A DNA stretch of 64,000 nt from Blasia pusilla (taxonomy: Eukaryota > Marchantiophyta > Marchantiopsida > Blasiales): positions 24,800,001-24,864,000 of the forward strand of contig CM114273.1 of the NCBI GenBank assembly GCA_050084515.1. The letters run 5' to 3'. Numbering within the stretch: position 1 is the stretch's first letter; the number at the start of each line of letters is the position of its first letter. The notes below the pieces were generated by a model. That model was not told the origin of the DNA. It saw only the letters and a program-made list of their open reading frames with translations, and made no database searches. Shown here piece by piece: positions 38,663 through 50,925 of the stretch. The position numbers and the translations under genes are program-made.

Positions 38663-38789
38663 TGTCGTGCGCATACACATCGCTATACAATATATATCGT
38701 TGTCATCGAACACACACATTAACACGCACAATCCCATGTTAACTCATGGTATCCATACACACAGGCGAGAAGTACCAAAATATCTGCAA
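38663..38789 (-). repeat. Repeat X2 of element B
   Basis: This terminal 127 bp is repeated at 39300-39421 (shared landmarks GATATTTTGGTA, CTCGCCT, TTAACATGGGAT, GTGTATGC). It ends CACGACA at the target duplication. Confidence 0.85.
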
Positions 38790-39299
38790 TAAAGTAAGAT
38801 CCAATCTCTCTACACCATCTCAGACCATAGCTCTCAAAGGTGTGCACTCTCTCTCATGTCAAACCAAACCCACTCTCCTAATGAGAGGCTTGGGTTACAC
38901 TCACAAGGCAAGGGACCATAGCTCCGCCGCCTCATGCCAAGAGGTTCAACAAAGAGAGAATGAGCTCTCAAGCTCTCTCGCCTTGAGGTATACCCCTCCT
39001 CCTCCCAAGTTCTTTCCATGGTAACCTATTCTCCCAAGTCACCTCCTTGGCTCTTTACCTAATGTAAGAGGTCAAGGGACACTTACCAAAAATAAAAATT
39101 CGATCATATACTCAAAATGGTACTTACCTAAAATAGTAACTTCCTCAATATGGCTCAAATGAGCCGAAACGAAGGGGAAACCTGCTCTCTCAGGTTTCTT
39201 GGGGCCTCAGCAAGTCATCCTCAATCTATTGAGTCTGTCCTCCACAACTCACAAAGGCGCTCTACTAGATCTCACTGATCTATCCTAATATACGTGATA
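38790..39299 (-). repeat. 3' Y repeat of element B
   Basis: It matches 47753-48264 along its length. It starts TATCACG, where the 5' copy has TGTCACG, and runs directly into X2. Confidence 0.9.
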
Positions 39300-39421
39300 G
39301 TTATGGTGAGCATACACATTGCTACACAACATACATCACTGTCATCGAACACAAACACGCACGATCCCATGTTAAATCATGGCATCAATACATAGAGGCG
39401 AGAACTACCAAAATATCTCCA
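39300..39421 (-). repeat. Repeat X1 of element B
   Basis: It is homologous to X2 at 38663-38789 and preceded on the minus strand by the purine run GCTAGGGGGG near 39424-39435. It joins Y through CACCATAAC then TATCAC. Confidence 0.85.
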
Positions 39422-39609
39422 ATCACCCCCCTAGCTTGTGGTTAGGTCCCTCTAACTCCAGATAGCCATCTATCCCTACCTACCACGACATACATCTCTA
39501 TGACGCTAAGAGCAAAAAGGCCGGGTGCTTATGTGGCCCCATCGTTAGTCGCCTTCCTGTCATCCATGTCATAGAAAAAGTCAGAATCAAAACCTACCTA
39601 ATATCTCCT

Positions 39610-39760
39610 CTATGTACATCTGGGACACATCCATCGTCCCCGAGGAACCCTAGTGAGAGGTGGCGTCAGACATGCCATATGCCAACCTCTCGAACATCCA
39701 TCATATACTAACATCGTGGCCGCACCACGGGCAGAATCAGACGACATACAATGCAAGCCT
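39610..39760 (-). pseudogene. PHD finger of element B
   Basis: It follows the integrase tail in the same frame (39936-39610). Seen: C-x-S-S at the first pair, VYDGCSRGWHMACL and WMCPRC. Compared with A, Cys 2 is Ser and Cys 3 is Tyr, while Cys 4, the His and the later Cys residues remain. Each copy therefore keeps what the other lost, which supports a functional ancestral finger. Confidence 0.8.
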
Positions 39761-40960
39761 GCAGGAACTACAACTAAGCTCGGATCTACTATACCATCAA
39801 TGTTAGGAAGATGACATTGCGCATAATTACGCACATGGTCCTTCCATACCATATCATCACGTCTCTCCAGCAAGAGAACACCGGATGGCAAAACGTCACG
39901 CACTCTCAAGATAGTGCGCCCTGCAATCACATCCAACGTCGTCGGTGCCGTCTGCTACAAGTAGACATAATCTCCCTGATGAAACCTCCGGATAGTTGGT
40001 CGATAACCACCATCCCGAATAGTTGCATACCTCAACGAATCCCGATGATGCGCAATCGCCAAGTTCTCGAACGCCATGGGTATCACTCTCCAAAACAACT
40101 CAGCCTTCTGAGAACATGCTCGTATCCATACCTCTGGGTCATCAAAGTCTAGCACCTCACTAGCATCTCGACGAATGGCCACTGGTAAAGCTTGCTCTCG
40201 GCCATAAAGTAGCAAGTACGGTGAAAAAGACGCTAATGATGCATGCCTGTTGAATCTGTATCCCATCGCCAATCATGGCAACAAAAGGTCCCAATCTCCT
40301 AGGTGACCTCTCTGCAAGCCATACTTGCGTAAACCCCTCTTCAATGTCTGAACAACTCTCTCCGCTAATCCATCCGCCTCGGGATGATCTCGCGAAGTCG
40401 TGCGATGGTCGATCAGCGTATGATCAAGCAAGGCCTGAAACTCACCGCAAAACTCGGTACCGTGGTCTGTCAACACCTCAACTGGTGTGCCATAATGACT
40501 CAACACTCTGTCAAGGAAGGAATAAGCTACTCCTTCACTCGCTTTGTCAAGCAATGTAACCAACTCGATCCACTTCGAGAAGTGCTTGACTATCACCAAC
40601 ACATAACGACTGTGACGCTCCATCAAAGGCAAAGGTCTTGCAAAATCCAAACTCCATCTATACCCTAAGCCCATGATAGGTAATGGATGCAACTGTGGAG
40701 TCGGAGCATTGAACGATGCTCGGACCTGATCACACACCATGCACGTGGCAACAAACTGCTGAACGTCAGTCTGCATGCCTCGCCATCAATACTGAATTTG
40801 GAGCAAGCTGTATGTCCGCTTCAGCCCAAAGTGACCCAACTCCTTGTGGGCATGCTGCACTAGTCGTGCTCTCTGCAAAGGATGCCACACTATGTGTACT
40901 CTTCCATCCTCCCAAACCCTCAAAACATGTGCCCCCTCCCAACGGAACCGTCAGGCCCGC
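39761..40960 (-). pseudogene. Element B integrase
   Basis: Seen from high to low coordinates: the H-H zinc part near 40870-40780 with a stop, CMVCDQVRASF, SLDFARPLP (first Asp), HFSKWIE, LTDHGTEF (second Asp), HPEADGLAERVVQTLK (Glu), then PYLLLYGREQALP and the SH3-like FHQGDYVYL and ILRVRDVLPS. The segment 40776-40273 is open throughout. It serves as the reference for the CAG codons that became TAG in element A. Confidence 0.88.
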
Positions 40961-41209
40961 TCTAGGATCCGATCCCGCTCTCAAGCATCCACGGTGCTCG
41001 CAACGCTACCAGTACGAAGGTACTCCAAGACTACTCCATCATCATGAATATCTTGGCCACCTGTGGTCTCCTCAGTGGCTTCGGGATCCAAGGACCCTCC
41101 ACTTGACCTCACCATCGAAGTCTCCACACTCTGGCTCTCCATAGCCAACATGCCTAAATAGGCTGACGCATGCCATCCTCTCACTGACTCCTCATCATTC
41201 TCTCCATGC

Positions 41210-42640
41210 CATCAAGCTCTTGTCGCATCTCGCTGACTCGAGCATGGGTTATGACTCAACCCATCTGCATCCTGGTTGAGCGTCCTAGGTCCATGTACCA
41301 CCTGAAAATCAACTACTTCAATGATAAATGATCAGTGATAATGGTAAAGGGGTTGCCGAATAAGTAACACTTGAAATGTGCGACAGCCCACAATGTAGCC
41401 AAGCACTCACCCTCATACGTGTACTTCACCTCTGTAGCGTTGTTGAGCGGCTAGCATAAGCCCCTATGAACTCTCTACCCTCATCATCATGCTGGGTGAG
41501 CACCGCTCCAAGCCCCAACATGCTCCAATCTGTGTGCAACTAGAAAGGACGCCCCCTGATCGGTCTCCTTAAGATGGGCACAGACATCAACCTATCCTTG
41601 AGCAATTGAAATGCTTGCTCTTGGTCATCCCCCTAGTGCCACTCGTGATCCACCTTGGTCAGCAAGGTCAACGGCTTCACAATCAAACTGAACCCTTGAC
41701 GTATCGCCGATAGAAGTTTGCCAATCCCATGAATGCGCAAAGACTATTCACATGTGTAGGGCATGGAATGCCTGAGATAGCCTCTACCTTCATGTGCTGA
41801 ACACCAAGCCCCCTGGGTATATTTTATGACCCAAGTACTCAATCTGGTCATAGAAGAACTTGCAGTTGCCTGGATGTAGCTTCAGCCCATGTAATTGCAA
41901 TCGTCGAAACACCTCCTCTAGATGTCGCTCATGCTCCTCAACCGTGGCGCTAAAGACTACGATGTCATCAATATAACACCTAGTAAAATCCAGACTAGCC
42001 AAGATCCTATCTGAAACTCAGCCAGGGCGTTCTTTAACCCAAATGGTAAGAACTGCCACTGATACAAACAATCCTTCTCGTGAAGATCGATGTCCCAAAA
42101 TGTCGTCTTCTGCATGTCCTCTAATCTGATAGGCAACTGATGGTATCTGGCTCACAAATCCAATGAATTGAAGACCTTTGCATGACCAATCGCATCAAAT
42201 ATCTCCTCAGGGGTGGGCATGGCATACCTATCGGACTTTGTCTGCCGATTGATAGGTCAGTAATCCCCACACATCCGCCTATCCGTCCAGTTGCCATGCA
42301 CAACCTTCTTAGCGGGCATGACAGTGGCAGATGCATACTCCCCATGCGACATCTCCACTAGTCCTGCTCCAACCAAGTCCTGGCTCCTATTTTGAATCAG
42401 AGCCCTCTCCATATCACTATACCTGTAGGGTCTTTGGAAGATCCGCGTATCACTCAACAACTCAATGCGGATCCCTGGTCCCTTCAATGTACCCAAATCC
42501 TCCATGCTAAATGGAAAGCAACTCCTATAACTCCTCAGGAACTGATGTATTTGGCGTCGCTCTCCTCTTATCAACTTAGGGCCCATATCTGGCTCCCAAG
42601 TCTCCATCGTGACTACGGTAGGACTCTCGGCGCCGATATT
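41210..42640 (-). pseudogene. Element B reverse transcriptase and RNase H
   Basis: Seen: METWEPDMGPKLI, LKGPGIRIELL, YASATVMPAKK and MCGDY (42610-42257), then shifted blocks, FQI near 42015, RCYIDDIVVF near 41975, FFYDQIEYLGHKIYPG near 41830, and RNase H and connection remnants down to about 41210. Several frameshifts occur between 42256 and 42000 and in RNase H. Confidence 0.85.
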
Positions 42641-43250
42641 GGTGGTTGCTATGGTGCAACCCCATCTCAAACAACAACACTCGACCGCTCTCTTGCAGCC
42701 AAGTGCAAACTCTGATCTACACTCGTCGCATCCAAGAACACTGCTGGGTGGATCCAGGCACGCACTTGATGAGCACTCGTCACCACCCGTGACTTGGAGT
42801 CTCCTAAGATCGGCACATTCTCCAGAATGTAGGCTGGAGAACAAGAGTGGTGCTCCTGCAACTACCGTAAGACCCTCAACATCTCCCAAAATAACTTGGA
42901 CCGAGCGTCAACCAACCCGCTACCTCGTCCAGCACTTGATTGGCCATGACATTGCCAACCTGCAATGACCAAATCAATGGTTCCTACCCGCTCTAAGTCC
43001 TACGCCCCCAACAACGAAATATCCCTCGGTAGGGAACTCTGGTACCCCTGAACCGCGGACGCAGAAAATAAGTCGAGTAAACGTAGGCGTAACTGCACCA
43101 CATATTATAGTGAGATGCGCCTTGCAACATCGTCACTCTCCACATAGAGGTAGTGCTGCACTCACACTCCTACCTGCAAAACAACAGCTAACCTCGTGTA
43201 AATCCCTCCAAAGAGATCTAACACTTGAATACCCTCCTCCGGGATACACC
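42641..43250 (-). pseudogene. C5-cytosine methyltransferase of element B, truncated
   Basis: Seen: motif I (LDLFGG near 43220), YLYVESDDVARR, LPRDISLLG, motif IV as AGWQCHGQS (Cys kept, flanking Pro and Gln changed) near 42955, FWEMLRVLR, and motif VI ILENVP near 42830. Shortly after the motif VIII region starts (VFLDATSV), the sequence jumps to the RT start; element A has about 740 bp there and B about 115. Motifs VIII to X are therefore missing. Stops also occur near 43162, 43080 and 42995. Confidence 0.85.
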
Positions 43251-44330
43251 ATACAATGAGTGTGGTATCCGAGGGTGTCATCGTAGCATTCCCTGCTACC
43301 TCGGGTTTCTGAGACCCATCACGCTTAGGTGCAAACGCATGGCTCCACGCGGTCTGCACGTGCTCATCTGCCAATCGTCGAAGCTCCTCAGTCGAGCTCC
43401 ACAACGGCACCTCTCCTCCACGGAATGATGTGGCTACCATAACACTCCTCTCCATAGAAATGGCAGGAACGCAAGTATCCTCTCCATGGATATGTCCCTC
43501 AATCAAATCACTAGGCCAAGTGATGGCACTGCTAAATGTTGCTAAGGTTGCCATCTCTCTTGGCCATTGCTCGATCACTACACATGTGAATCGAACGGGT
43601 AATGAGCTAAGACGCCCATCACCTTACTGCCATCCTAGTCTGTAGGACGCTGAGTCCTCCCAATAATCCAAGGAAAACCCCATCAGGTATAACACTGCTC
43701 CACCAACCAAGACGTCGTAGGACTCTGCATCAGTCACTATCGTCTTGGCTCGCACCACAGACTCATGTGTAGGATGTCCCGGGCGAATCCTCACCACGAC
43801 CTCCTATCGGGTGATATACTGTGTGGTACTCGCTCCACCCAAGGATGTCTGTATTCGGAATGGACAACGCTCCAAATCAGCTCTCGTCAAGCCCAATCCT
43901 CCAAATGCCGCTTTCCCCAACATCAGGGGTTGTGCTCATGAATCCAACAAGACGCGCTGCGGACTAAAAGCTCTACCTCCGGAACTCACCAACTGGAATA
44001 CCTCTCCTCGTTTATCCAACAACACAACACCTGGAGAAGCCATGGCACATTCTATCGCGGGTCTAGCGGGCATCTCCTCCATCCTAGCAGCCGCAACCTG
44101 CCATGAATCTCACGTGGACAGCCCGAGCATCCGCTCCAAGGGCAGGTCCATCATCTCCTCTACAATCATCTCTGAACATGATGCAGGAACTCCACGCTCA
44201 CATAGCGTAGAGGCCAGCCGAAAAGCCTGGATGGGCGTACCCCCAAACGTCATAACATCAAAAGCAGAAAATAAAGGAGTGCGGTACACAATGGTGGCCG
44301 CCCCCAACAACGACACATGCCCCTCCTAAG
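43251..44330 (-). pseudogene. Element B protease and linker
   Basis: The reading at 44316-44110 aligns with the linker of A (VMTFGGTPIQAFRLASTLCERG). The protease site reads LLDS then a stop, then AQPLMLG (43953-43925): the expected Gly codon of D-S-G-A is TGA. YDVLVGGAVLYL and the long open part 43578-43162 lead into the methyltransferase. Confidence 0.7.
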
Positions 44331-44879
44331 CATCAACAATAGGAGTCGTCGTACTCGCTTCTCCCATCGCCCTCCCTGCCTGCACACCAACAACATCATA
44401 AACTCTCCAGGAACTCTGATCAGGACCCATTGATGGGGTCCTCATCGCCTCAGACAATGTGAAAGAGTGAGGAAGCCTAGTATGTTTCCTAGCTTCCCCT
44501 TGCTGTGGATCCAACTATGCGGCTGCTCCACGCGTCACAACTGCGGCTGCCTCCATCTGGGCAATCCCGCACATCCAACCACTATCCTCAGATCTGTGGC
44601 TGCTCCATATGATGTCGATGCAACGAATTTGGCATCGGGTAACCTCAATGCCATAACGGCAATTTGCTCCTGTAGTTGCTGTATATGAGTAGCCATCCCA
44701 ATCTCACGCTCGGCGTCTCCCTCGGTGCATCTAGGTGGTGGTACTCTACCTCCTCCACGGGCAGCTCCACCACTGTGTCGGGAAACTCCAGCTCCTCGTC
44801 CCCCAACGGGACCACCTGGTGCACGATCTCTAGGCCCACCCAGACCGGCTACTCACTCTGGTGCCCTCTCTGGCCCTCG

Positions 44880-46172
44880 ATCTGGACGTAACTTAGGATG
44901 TAAACTGAAACACGCATGTATGACCAAACATCTGACGCGTCACACTGATAACCTCCTCGTGCAGCACCATCTCCTCCTCCATGCTGAGGCACACGTCCAT
45001 GACCCTGACAAGTGCAATTGCACTGATGATGGGCTCCACCACATGACCAACAAGTAATAGTCGGCGGCTGCTGCTAAGCCGCATATGAAGGCGCAAGTCT
45101 CTGTGGCATGGCCCCCAAGTATCCTCCTTGAGCTCGTTGTGCCACAGTCGACCTATCTCGGAGTCTACATTGTTGCATAGGTAGTGCAGGCAATCGTGAC
45201 TGCTCTCGCCCAGAACCCATGGTGGCTATACTCTCCTCCGCCATGTTGCGCTCAATGTTCTCGGCGGTCCTAAAAACATCTCTCAATGTAGGGGAGGTGT
45301 TCATAAGAAGCACCCCCTCCCGCACCCGTGTCCGCAGGGTCCGGTCTAGCATCGCGTACCATGACTGGATAGCCTGATCCTCTGTCACCCCCTGAGTGAC
45401 GTTGATCAACCGGCGCAAGCGAGTGTAAGCCTCACACAAACTCTCACCGGGCGTCTCTGGAAGTCGTGGATGCTCCGCAACTTCTCCATCCATACCCCTG
45501 GTAGCTCGCCCTCAACTCAGCAAAGAACTCAACCACGGGGTTAAACCTGGGACAAACCCAACTAGACGGTGCAACTGCTCCAGTGCGAGTGAACCCTCCT
45601 AAAATATCACTAGTGAAAGAGGAAGTAGCCTCTCTTGACTCCTCCTCCTCATCTAGGAACAGCTCCGTCCATGACACATAGTGTGGGTCATAGTACAGTC
45701 GCCATGCCTCAATCTCTTGGGCATATATGTGGGAGAACTCATGGTAATCGTCCATAGGTGCCCCTTCTAAATGCTGGAACATACTGTTCCATGAGGTAAA
45801 CGGGTTGAACTTTCTAGAGTTCCTAGTCCGCTGTGAGTCACACCAACTCCTAAACTCCGAAATGAAGTCGTGTAGCTCTATGGTGCCTACAACACCCGAA
45901 AACCTACGCGGTCCTCTACCCCGGTTGTCCATCTCGTACGCCCAACTCGTAGGACCACTCAATGTGTACGGTGGATCACTAACACACTCCTCTACACGCT
46001 CCCCCTTGTCTGAAGATGATACACAAGGAGATCGAGGTGGTCTCTCACGTGGAGACCCTCGAAACCTTGCATCACTTCGGGTAAACCCTCCAAAGCTACT
46101 CTCAGGTCCACTACCTCGCCTCTCAAAATCTTGAAAGGACGACGTGATGGCCCTCGTGCCCCTCTCACACAA
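44880..46172 (-). pseudogene. Element B gag
   Basis: The reading 46172-45444 has an Arg/Ser-rich N-terminus, RFSGVVGTIELHDFISEF, FNPFTSWNSMFQHLEGAPMDDY and VVEFFAELRASYQG. After a frameshift, 45493-45074 continues with RLRRLINVTQGVTEDQA and NIERNMAEE. A first zinc knuckle (CWSCGGAHHQCNC) lies near 45045-45007 and a damaged second one just after. It is the better preserved gag of the two copies. Confidence 0.82.
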
Positions 46173-47752
46173 TCACTCTCAACCTCGCGAGTAATCCCTC
46201 AATCACTCATCCCAAACACGCGGCACTCGATCTACACTCTTCCTCCCCGAGACGTATAACGTGCGGCAACAAGCGACGTGGTGCAGCAAATCGACCAGGC
46301 TATCATCTCATCGACAACCTACCCTCAACTTCGGACATCCCACACACGTCTATGTCCCCTAAACCACATACATAAATGATGCTCTCAGCACCCACACAAC
46401 CCAATATCCCCAAATAAACTACCCAAACCCCAGAATCCCTCACGCGTGCAAGGTAAATGACCAGAATGGGTAACCTGAACACATGTCGATGTCGCTCCTC
46501 AGCAATTGCAAATCTCAACCCTAACTCGGTCATGGAGACAACTCCTCCAATCAGCAAGTCATATTCCTCCCATAGTGACGCTGCTCAAAACTCCTCGATA
46601 GACAGTGCGGTTCCAACGGAACGGTGCAGCGTTGTGGGTGGCACGGAACGGCTACGAACGGCACGACCCTCGATGGTGGGATGCGGCACTCGGCGGCATA
46701 CAACCCTCCTCAATCAACAATAAACCCACACTCTGCTCCACAATGACGTTTCGACTCCGCGATCGAGACGATGTGGTGCGGTCACGAGCGGCACGACGCG
46801 GCAATCGGTGGTGCGTTGCAGATACGGGCGTCACTACACGGTACTCGATCGTCGTCGAGCGGCTACCAATCACAACATAGCAACATGAAATCAAAACTTA
46901 AACACCATAAGCGGAGGTCATCTGCCATCACTGGTTGACGACAAAACTTTGATGATGGTGGTGGCAAAAACAAAATATGTGGTGGCGACGCAAGTCAGAG
47001 AATCAATGAATGTCGTGGAAGACCCTCCACTCTGTAATGGCGGCAATGGCAACCAAAGGGTGGACAACGGCCGAATGCGGCTCTGAGCAACGCTGGGCAA
47101 CAGTAACGGCCGACGGTGGATGGAGGACGGTGGAACGTTGATAGTGATGGTTGACCATTGATGGTGACTATGACGGCAACGGCCGCCGCCGGCGTGGCAG
47201 CTGGTTTAGGGTTTGAACAATTTAACCCTAAAAATCGCCTAGCAATGAAAGTTTTTCAAGATTGACCATAACGTTTCACTCACAACTCCAAATTGTGCAC
47301 CATTTGTTGCACAACGTGCATAGCTTCATGATCTACGACGGCGTGAAAAAATATTTGGAATTACACATTCCAGTCAAAAACTAAAAGGGAGTGTCGTAAA
47401 GCCCAATATCTCTTTCTCCTGCACAAAATTTGGCAGCGCTTCCGCGCTGATTTCTCCCAACCAAAATGTAAAAACTATAAAAATACAAATCAGCAAGCTA
47501 CATGGTGCTCCTAAGAGCACCGGCATGGGGCAACTCGCCCCCATAATCAATCCCTATCATAAATTGGGCAACGCTTCCGCGCGCTACTCTTCCACACGAA
47601 AAATCGACAAATGCAAAGAACAATCAAAGCAGCCCTTGTCCGGTGAGCACTCCCATGATCCGCTCAACGGGGAACACAGTCCCCAACCTGCAAAAACAGC
47701 AAGTGACCAGCGAGCTCCCCCATGAAGCTCTCTCACTCTCTCATTCTCTGTT
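46173..47752 (-). other. Leader of element B
   Basis: A 1.6-kb leader between the 5' Y repeat and gag. Most of it shows GC-rich, CGGC-type degenerate repetition (46600-47200). No plausible ORF and no primer-binding site of the TGGTATCAGAG type next to the repeat. Confidence 0.5.
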
Positions 47753-48264
47753 TGTAAAGTAAGATCCAATCTCTCTACACCATCTCACACCATAGCTCTC
47801 AAAGGTGTGCACTCTCTCTCATGTCAAACCAAACCCACTCTCCTAATGTGAGGCTTGGGTTACACTCACAAGGTAAGGGACCATAGCTCCGTCGCCTCAT
47901 GCCAAGAGGTTCAACAAAGAGAGAATGAGCTCTAAAGCTTTCTCTCCTTGAGGTATACCCCTCCCCTCTCCCAAACTCTCTCCATGGTAACCTATTCTCC
48001 CAAGTCACTTCCTTGGCTCTTGACCTGATATAGGAGGTCAAGGGTCACTTTCAAAAATAGAAAGTAGATCATATACTCAAAATGGTATTTACCTAAAATA
48101 GTAAGTTCCTCAATATGGCTCAAATGAGCCGGAACGAAGGGGAAACCTGCTCTCTTAGGTTTTCCGGGGCCGCAGCAAGTCATCCTCAACCTAATGATCA
48201 TGTCCTCTACTACTCACAAAGGGGCTCTACTAGATCTCACCAATCTATCCTAAAAGACGTGACA
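47753..48264 (-). repeat. 5' Y repeat of element B
   Basis: It begins TGTCACG at the ACCT duplication and ends CTTTACA. It matches the 3' Y repeat and element E. No X repeat follows it. Confidence 0.9.
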
Positions 48265-48268
48265 ACCT

Positions 48269-49010
48269 TCAAAGGCGCCATAAAGGTTGAATCAAGAAGA
48301 ACTTGCTGAGTTGAAGAAAGAGTTGGGTGAACTCCTAGAGAGGGGTTACATCCGAACTAGCAAGTCACCTTATGAAGCGCTCGTTCTCTTTGTGAAGAAG
48401 AAAGATGGAAATTTGGGACTTTGTGTTGATTACGTGGTGCTGAATAAAGTGACGGCAAGGAACAACTATGCTCTTCCGAGGATGGATGACCTCTTTGATC
48501 GATTTTCATGTGCCAAGTATTTCATCCGGATTGACATGAAATCAAGATATTATCAGATTCGGATTGCCGAAGCAAATGTAGAGAAGGTTGCGTGTAGGAC
48601 GAGTTACTGTTCGTTCGAGTTTGTGGTAATGCCTTTCGATCTTTGTAATGCGCCTCCAACATTCACCACTTTGATGAACTCCATCTTTCATAAGGAGATG
48701 GGTGAGTTTGTGATCATCTACATAGATGACATACTCATCTATTCAAAAACCCTAGAGGAGCACGCTAGACATTTGAAGACGGTGTTTGAGAAACTCTGGG
48801 CGAACAAGTTGTATGCGAATGTGGATAAGAGTGAGTTCGGTTTGACAAAGATCAAGTTCTTGGGGCATGTGGTTAGTGCAGATGGAGTGAGTCTAGACAT
48901 GGAGAAGATAAGCGTAATTTTTGAATGGGAACCACCTTCCACTGTGAAGGCGATGAGGCATCGGAGCGGTCCAATTTTACTGAACATACGTGAAGAACTT
49001 TCCGAGAATA
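48269..49010 (+). pseudogene. Element C reverse transcriptase, remainder
   Basis: After the duplication the reading continues SKAP, stop, [12 protein letters not shown], then [60 protein letters not shown], the catalytic [11 protein letters not shown], and [11 protein letters not shown]. These are standard Ty3/gypsy RT blocks. A frameshift near 48960-48990 leads into RNase H. Confidence 0.9.
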
Positions 49011-49748
49011 GTGAAACCTCTCAAAGATTGGACCGCCAAGTTTGCCAACAAAATATGGACCAAGGAAGTGGATAAAGCGTTTAACCGAGTCAAGGAGATC
49101 CTCTCGCAACCAATTTTGAAGCTGCCGGAGTTTGACCAACCGTTTGAGGTGCACACTGATGCTAGTGATTTCGCGATTGCAGGAATGTTGGTGCAAAAAG
49201 GGAGACCTGTAGCATACGATAGCAACAAGCTTAGCAACACCAAAAGGAGATGGCCCACTGATGAGAAAGAGTTGTTCGCGGTGGTTCATTGCTTGAGGAA
49301 GTGGCCTCACTATGTGGAACTTCACAAGACTCGAGTATTCACCGATAAGATATCGCTCAAGTATTTTGAGACCCAGGATCGCGTAACACCGAAGCAACTT
49401 CGATGGCATGATACCTTGGCGTTGATGAATGTAGAGCTAATCCACAAGCCAGGGAAAGACAATGTCATTCCAGACGCGTTAAGTCACAGGGACAAGCATA
49501 TGGCATCCACGACACAAGTCTTGAGAGCAATGTTCCCTAATGAAACAGATCTAGAAAGAAGGATTTGTGAAGGATACATGAAGGATGCGCAAGCAAGTGA
49601 GTACCTTGGGAAGTTGAAGCGGGGCGAGAAGGTAGCCAATCTAAGTTTGAGGCACTTCTTGCTAAGGTTTAAGCAGAGGTTTTTGTCGACTTGGATTGCG
49701 GAGGCAGATCTTGAACACGTGCAAGAGGCGTTGCGAGACTTCAAATAG
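48990..49748 (+). pseudogene. Element C RNase H, ending without integrase
   Basis: Seen: [28 protein letters not shown] (catalytic Asp), RPVAYDSNKLS, WPTDEKELFAVV (catalytic Glu), RVFTDKISLKYF, LRWHDTLALMNVELIHKPGKDN and DALSH. After about 80 further residues a stop follows, and no HHCC or DDE integrase is visible before the 3' LTR. Confidence 0.88.
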
Positions 49749-50466
49749 ATGCAAGATAGGCACATACGTGAGTACATGGTGAAGCAAAGGACATAACTTG
49801 TAATTGGGAAGCTTGGGTCAATAACCCGTTGTAACTAGAAAAGTTTAGTTGTTGAAATAAAGAATGCATGGATTTGGAGATTCGATGCTTGTGATTGTGA
49901 TTTTGAGTTTGGTAGTGCATGGCAATGAGTAGTTCTTCATATGATAAGGATGTAAGTCAAGGAGGCCAAACAATGAGTATTTGAGGTGAGAGCTTGTATT
50001 CGGATAAGGCATCTAGATCAGGACCAAATATTGAAGTATTTGCATTTGGACCCGCCCTAACGTCGGAGGGGCAGATTAGTCTGTCTTGGGGATTGTGGTG
50101 ATCTCATTTATGTTGCATGAGTGAACTTAGTGATGCGCCTAAGTAGTATACAAGTGACCCAAAAGTAATACAAGTTGGCTAGCTAAACAGACGGTTGTTT
50201 ACAAATAGTGAGTGAAGTGTTAGGTTGCAAACTTAGTTAGCTTATTTTGATAGTTTAGATTAGTTCTGTAGAACTGGTCTAGGTTGATTGAAATGAAGAA
50301 GCTAATAATTCTAAGTGTTGCAAGTGACATTCTAAGACTTAAGCCAAAATTAGAATTACGGGTTAGCTACCACAACGCGATTTAGTGTTAAGGGTTCGAC
50401 TTCCCATAACTTAACATGAAAAAGGTTTACGTTGATGAGGACATCAACCTTCTAAGGAGGGGTGAG
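49749..50466 (+). other. Element C 3' untranslated region with polypurine tract
   Basis: About 700 bp without coding signal. It ends with AAGGAGGGGTGAG immediately before the 3' LTR, a good plus-strand primer tract. Confidence 0.7.
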
Positions 50467-50925
50467 TGTCGCGACCCTCATAACCAAACGAACACCAAAT
50501 AGGCGCCAAGCGGAACATCAGAACTCAAGTGGACTCACGCTGCGATGATCGTGCTTTAGAGAGGCTTTTGGAAGGTCTCTTGGAAAAGTCCAAGAGACAA
50601 AAGGTGGAACAGAGTTGTGCATTTCATGCGTTAGTGATCGTGACCAAGAAACCTAGACCAAACGCAAACCAAGATTTGAGATGAGTTGAGTCTTGGAAGG
50701 TTGGTTGCCAAAGAGGAGAGAACCAGTTTTGGAACGCAACTAGCGTTTGGGGAAGTTGACTATATTTCAGACCATAACGTTTAACTCCAATATGCATTTG
50801 AGACAAATAAGGGCGCGTTGGAAAGCTTATCCCGTGTTACTTCAATGAGCCAAATATCTCAGCAAACGCATGAGTAGAGGCCGAGATATTGGCCGAAAAT
50901 GATTGTGAGAGCAATCGGATTGAGA
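50467..50925 (+). repeat. Truncated 3' LTR of element C
   Basis: It starts TGTCGCGACCC and matches the first part of the 5' LTR until about 50925, after GAGAGCAATCGG. The remaining roughly 570 bp are missing. Confidence 0.88.

Larger units (their letters stand above)
38663..48264 (-). mobile_element. Element B: second methyltransferase/PHD element, nested in C
   Basis: The boundaries are exact: element C reads CCACCT before it and ACCTTC after it, a 4-bp duplication ACCT (38659-38662 and 48265-48268). Removing B with one ACCT restores an uninterrupted RT block of C. Order on the minus strand: Y (48264-47753), leader, gag, protease, methyltransferase, RT, RNase H, integrase, PHD finger, X1 (39421-39300), Y (39299-38790), X2 (38789-38663). 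It starts TGTCACG and ends CACGACA, like element A. Its Y repeats differ at roughly 40 of 510 positions by eye, so its age is similar to that of A. Confidence 0.92.
36259..50925 (+). mobile_element. Element C: Ty3/gypsy element, split by element B
   Basis: A canonical LTR element: 5' LTR, primer-binding site, gag-protease-RT reading, RT and RNase H continuing after the B insertion, polypurine tract and 3' LTR. Without B and one ACCT, its RT reads on in the same frame, with a TAA at 48281-48283 where Tyr is expected. Integrase and the gag zinc knuckle are not visible. The 3' LTR is truncated after about 460 of 1029 bp. Confidence 0.88.
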
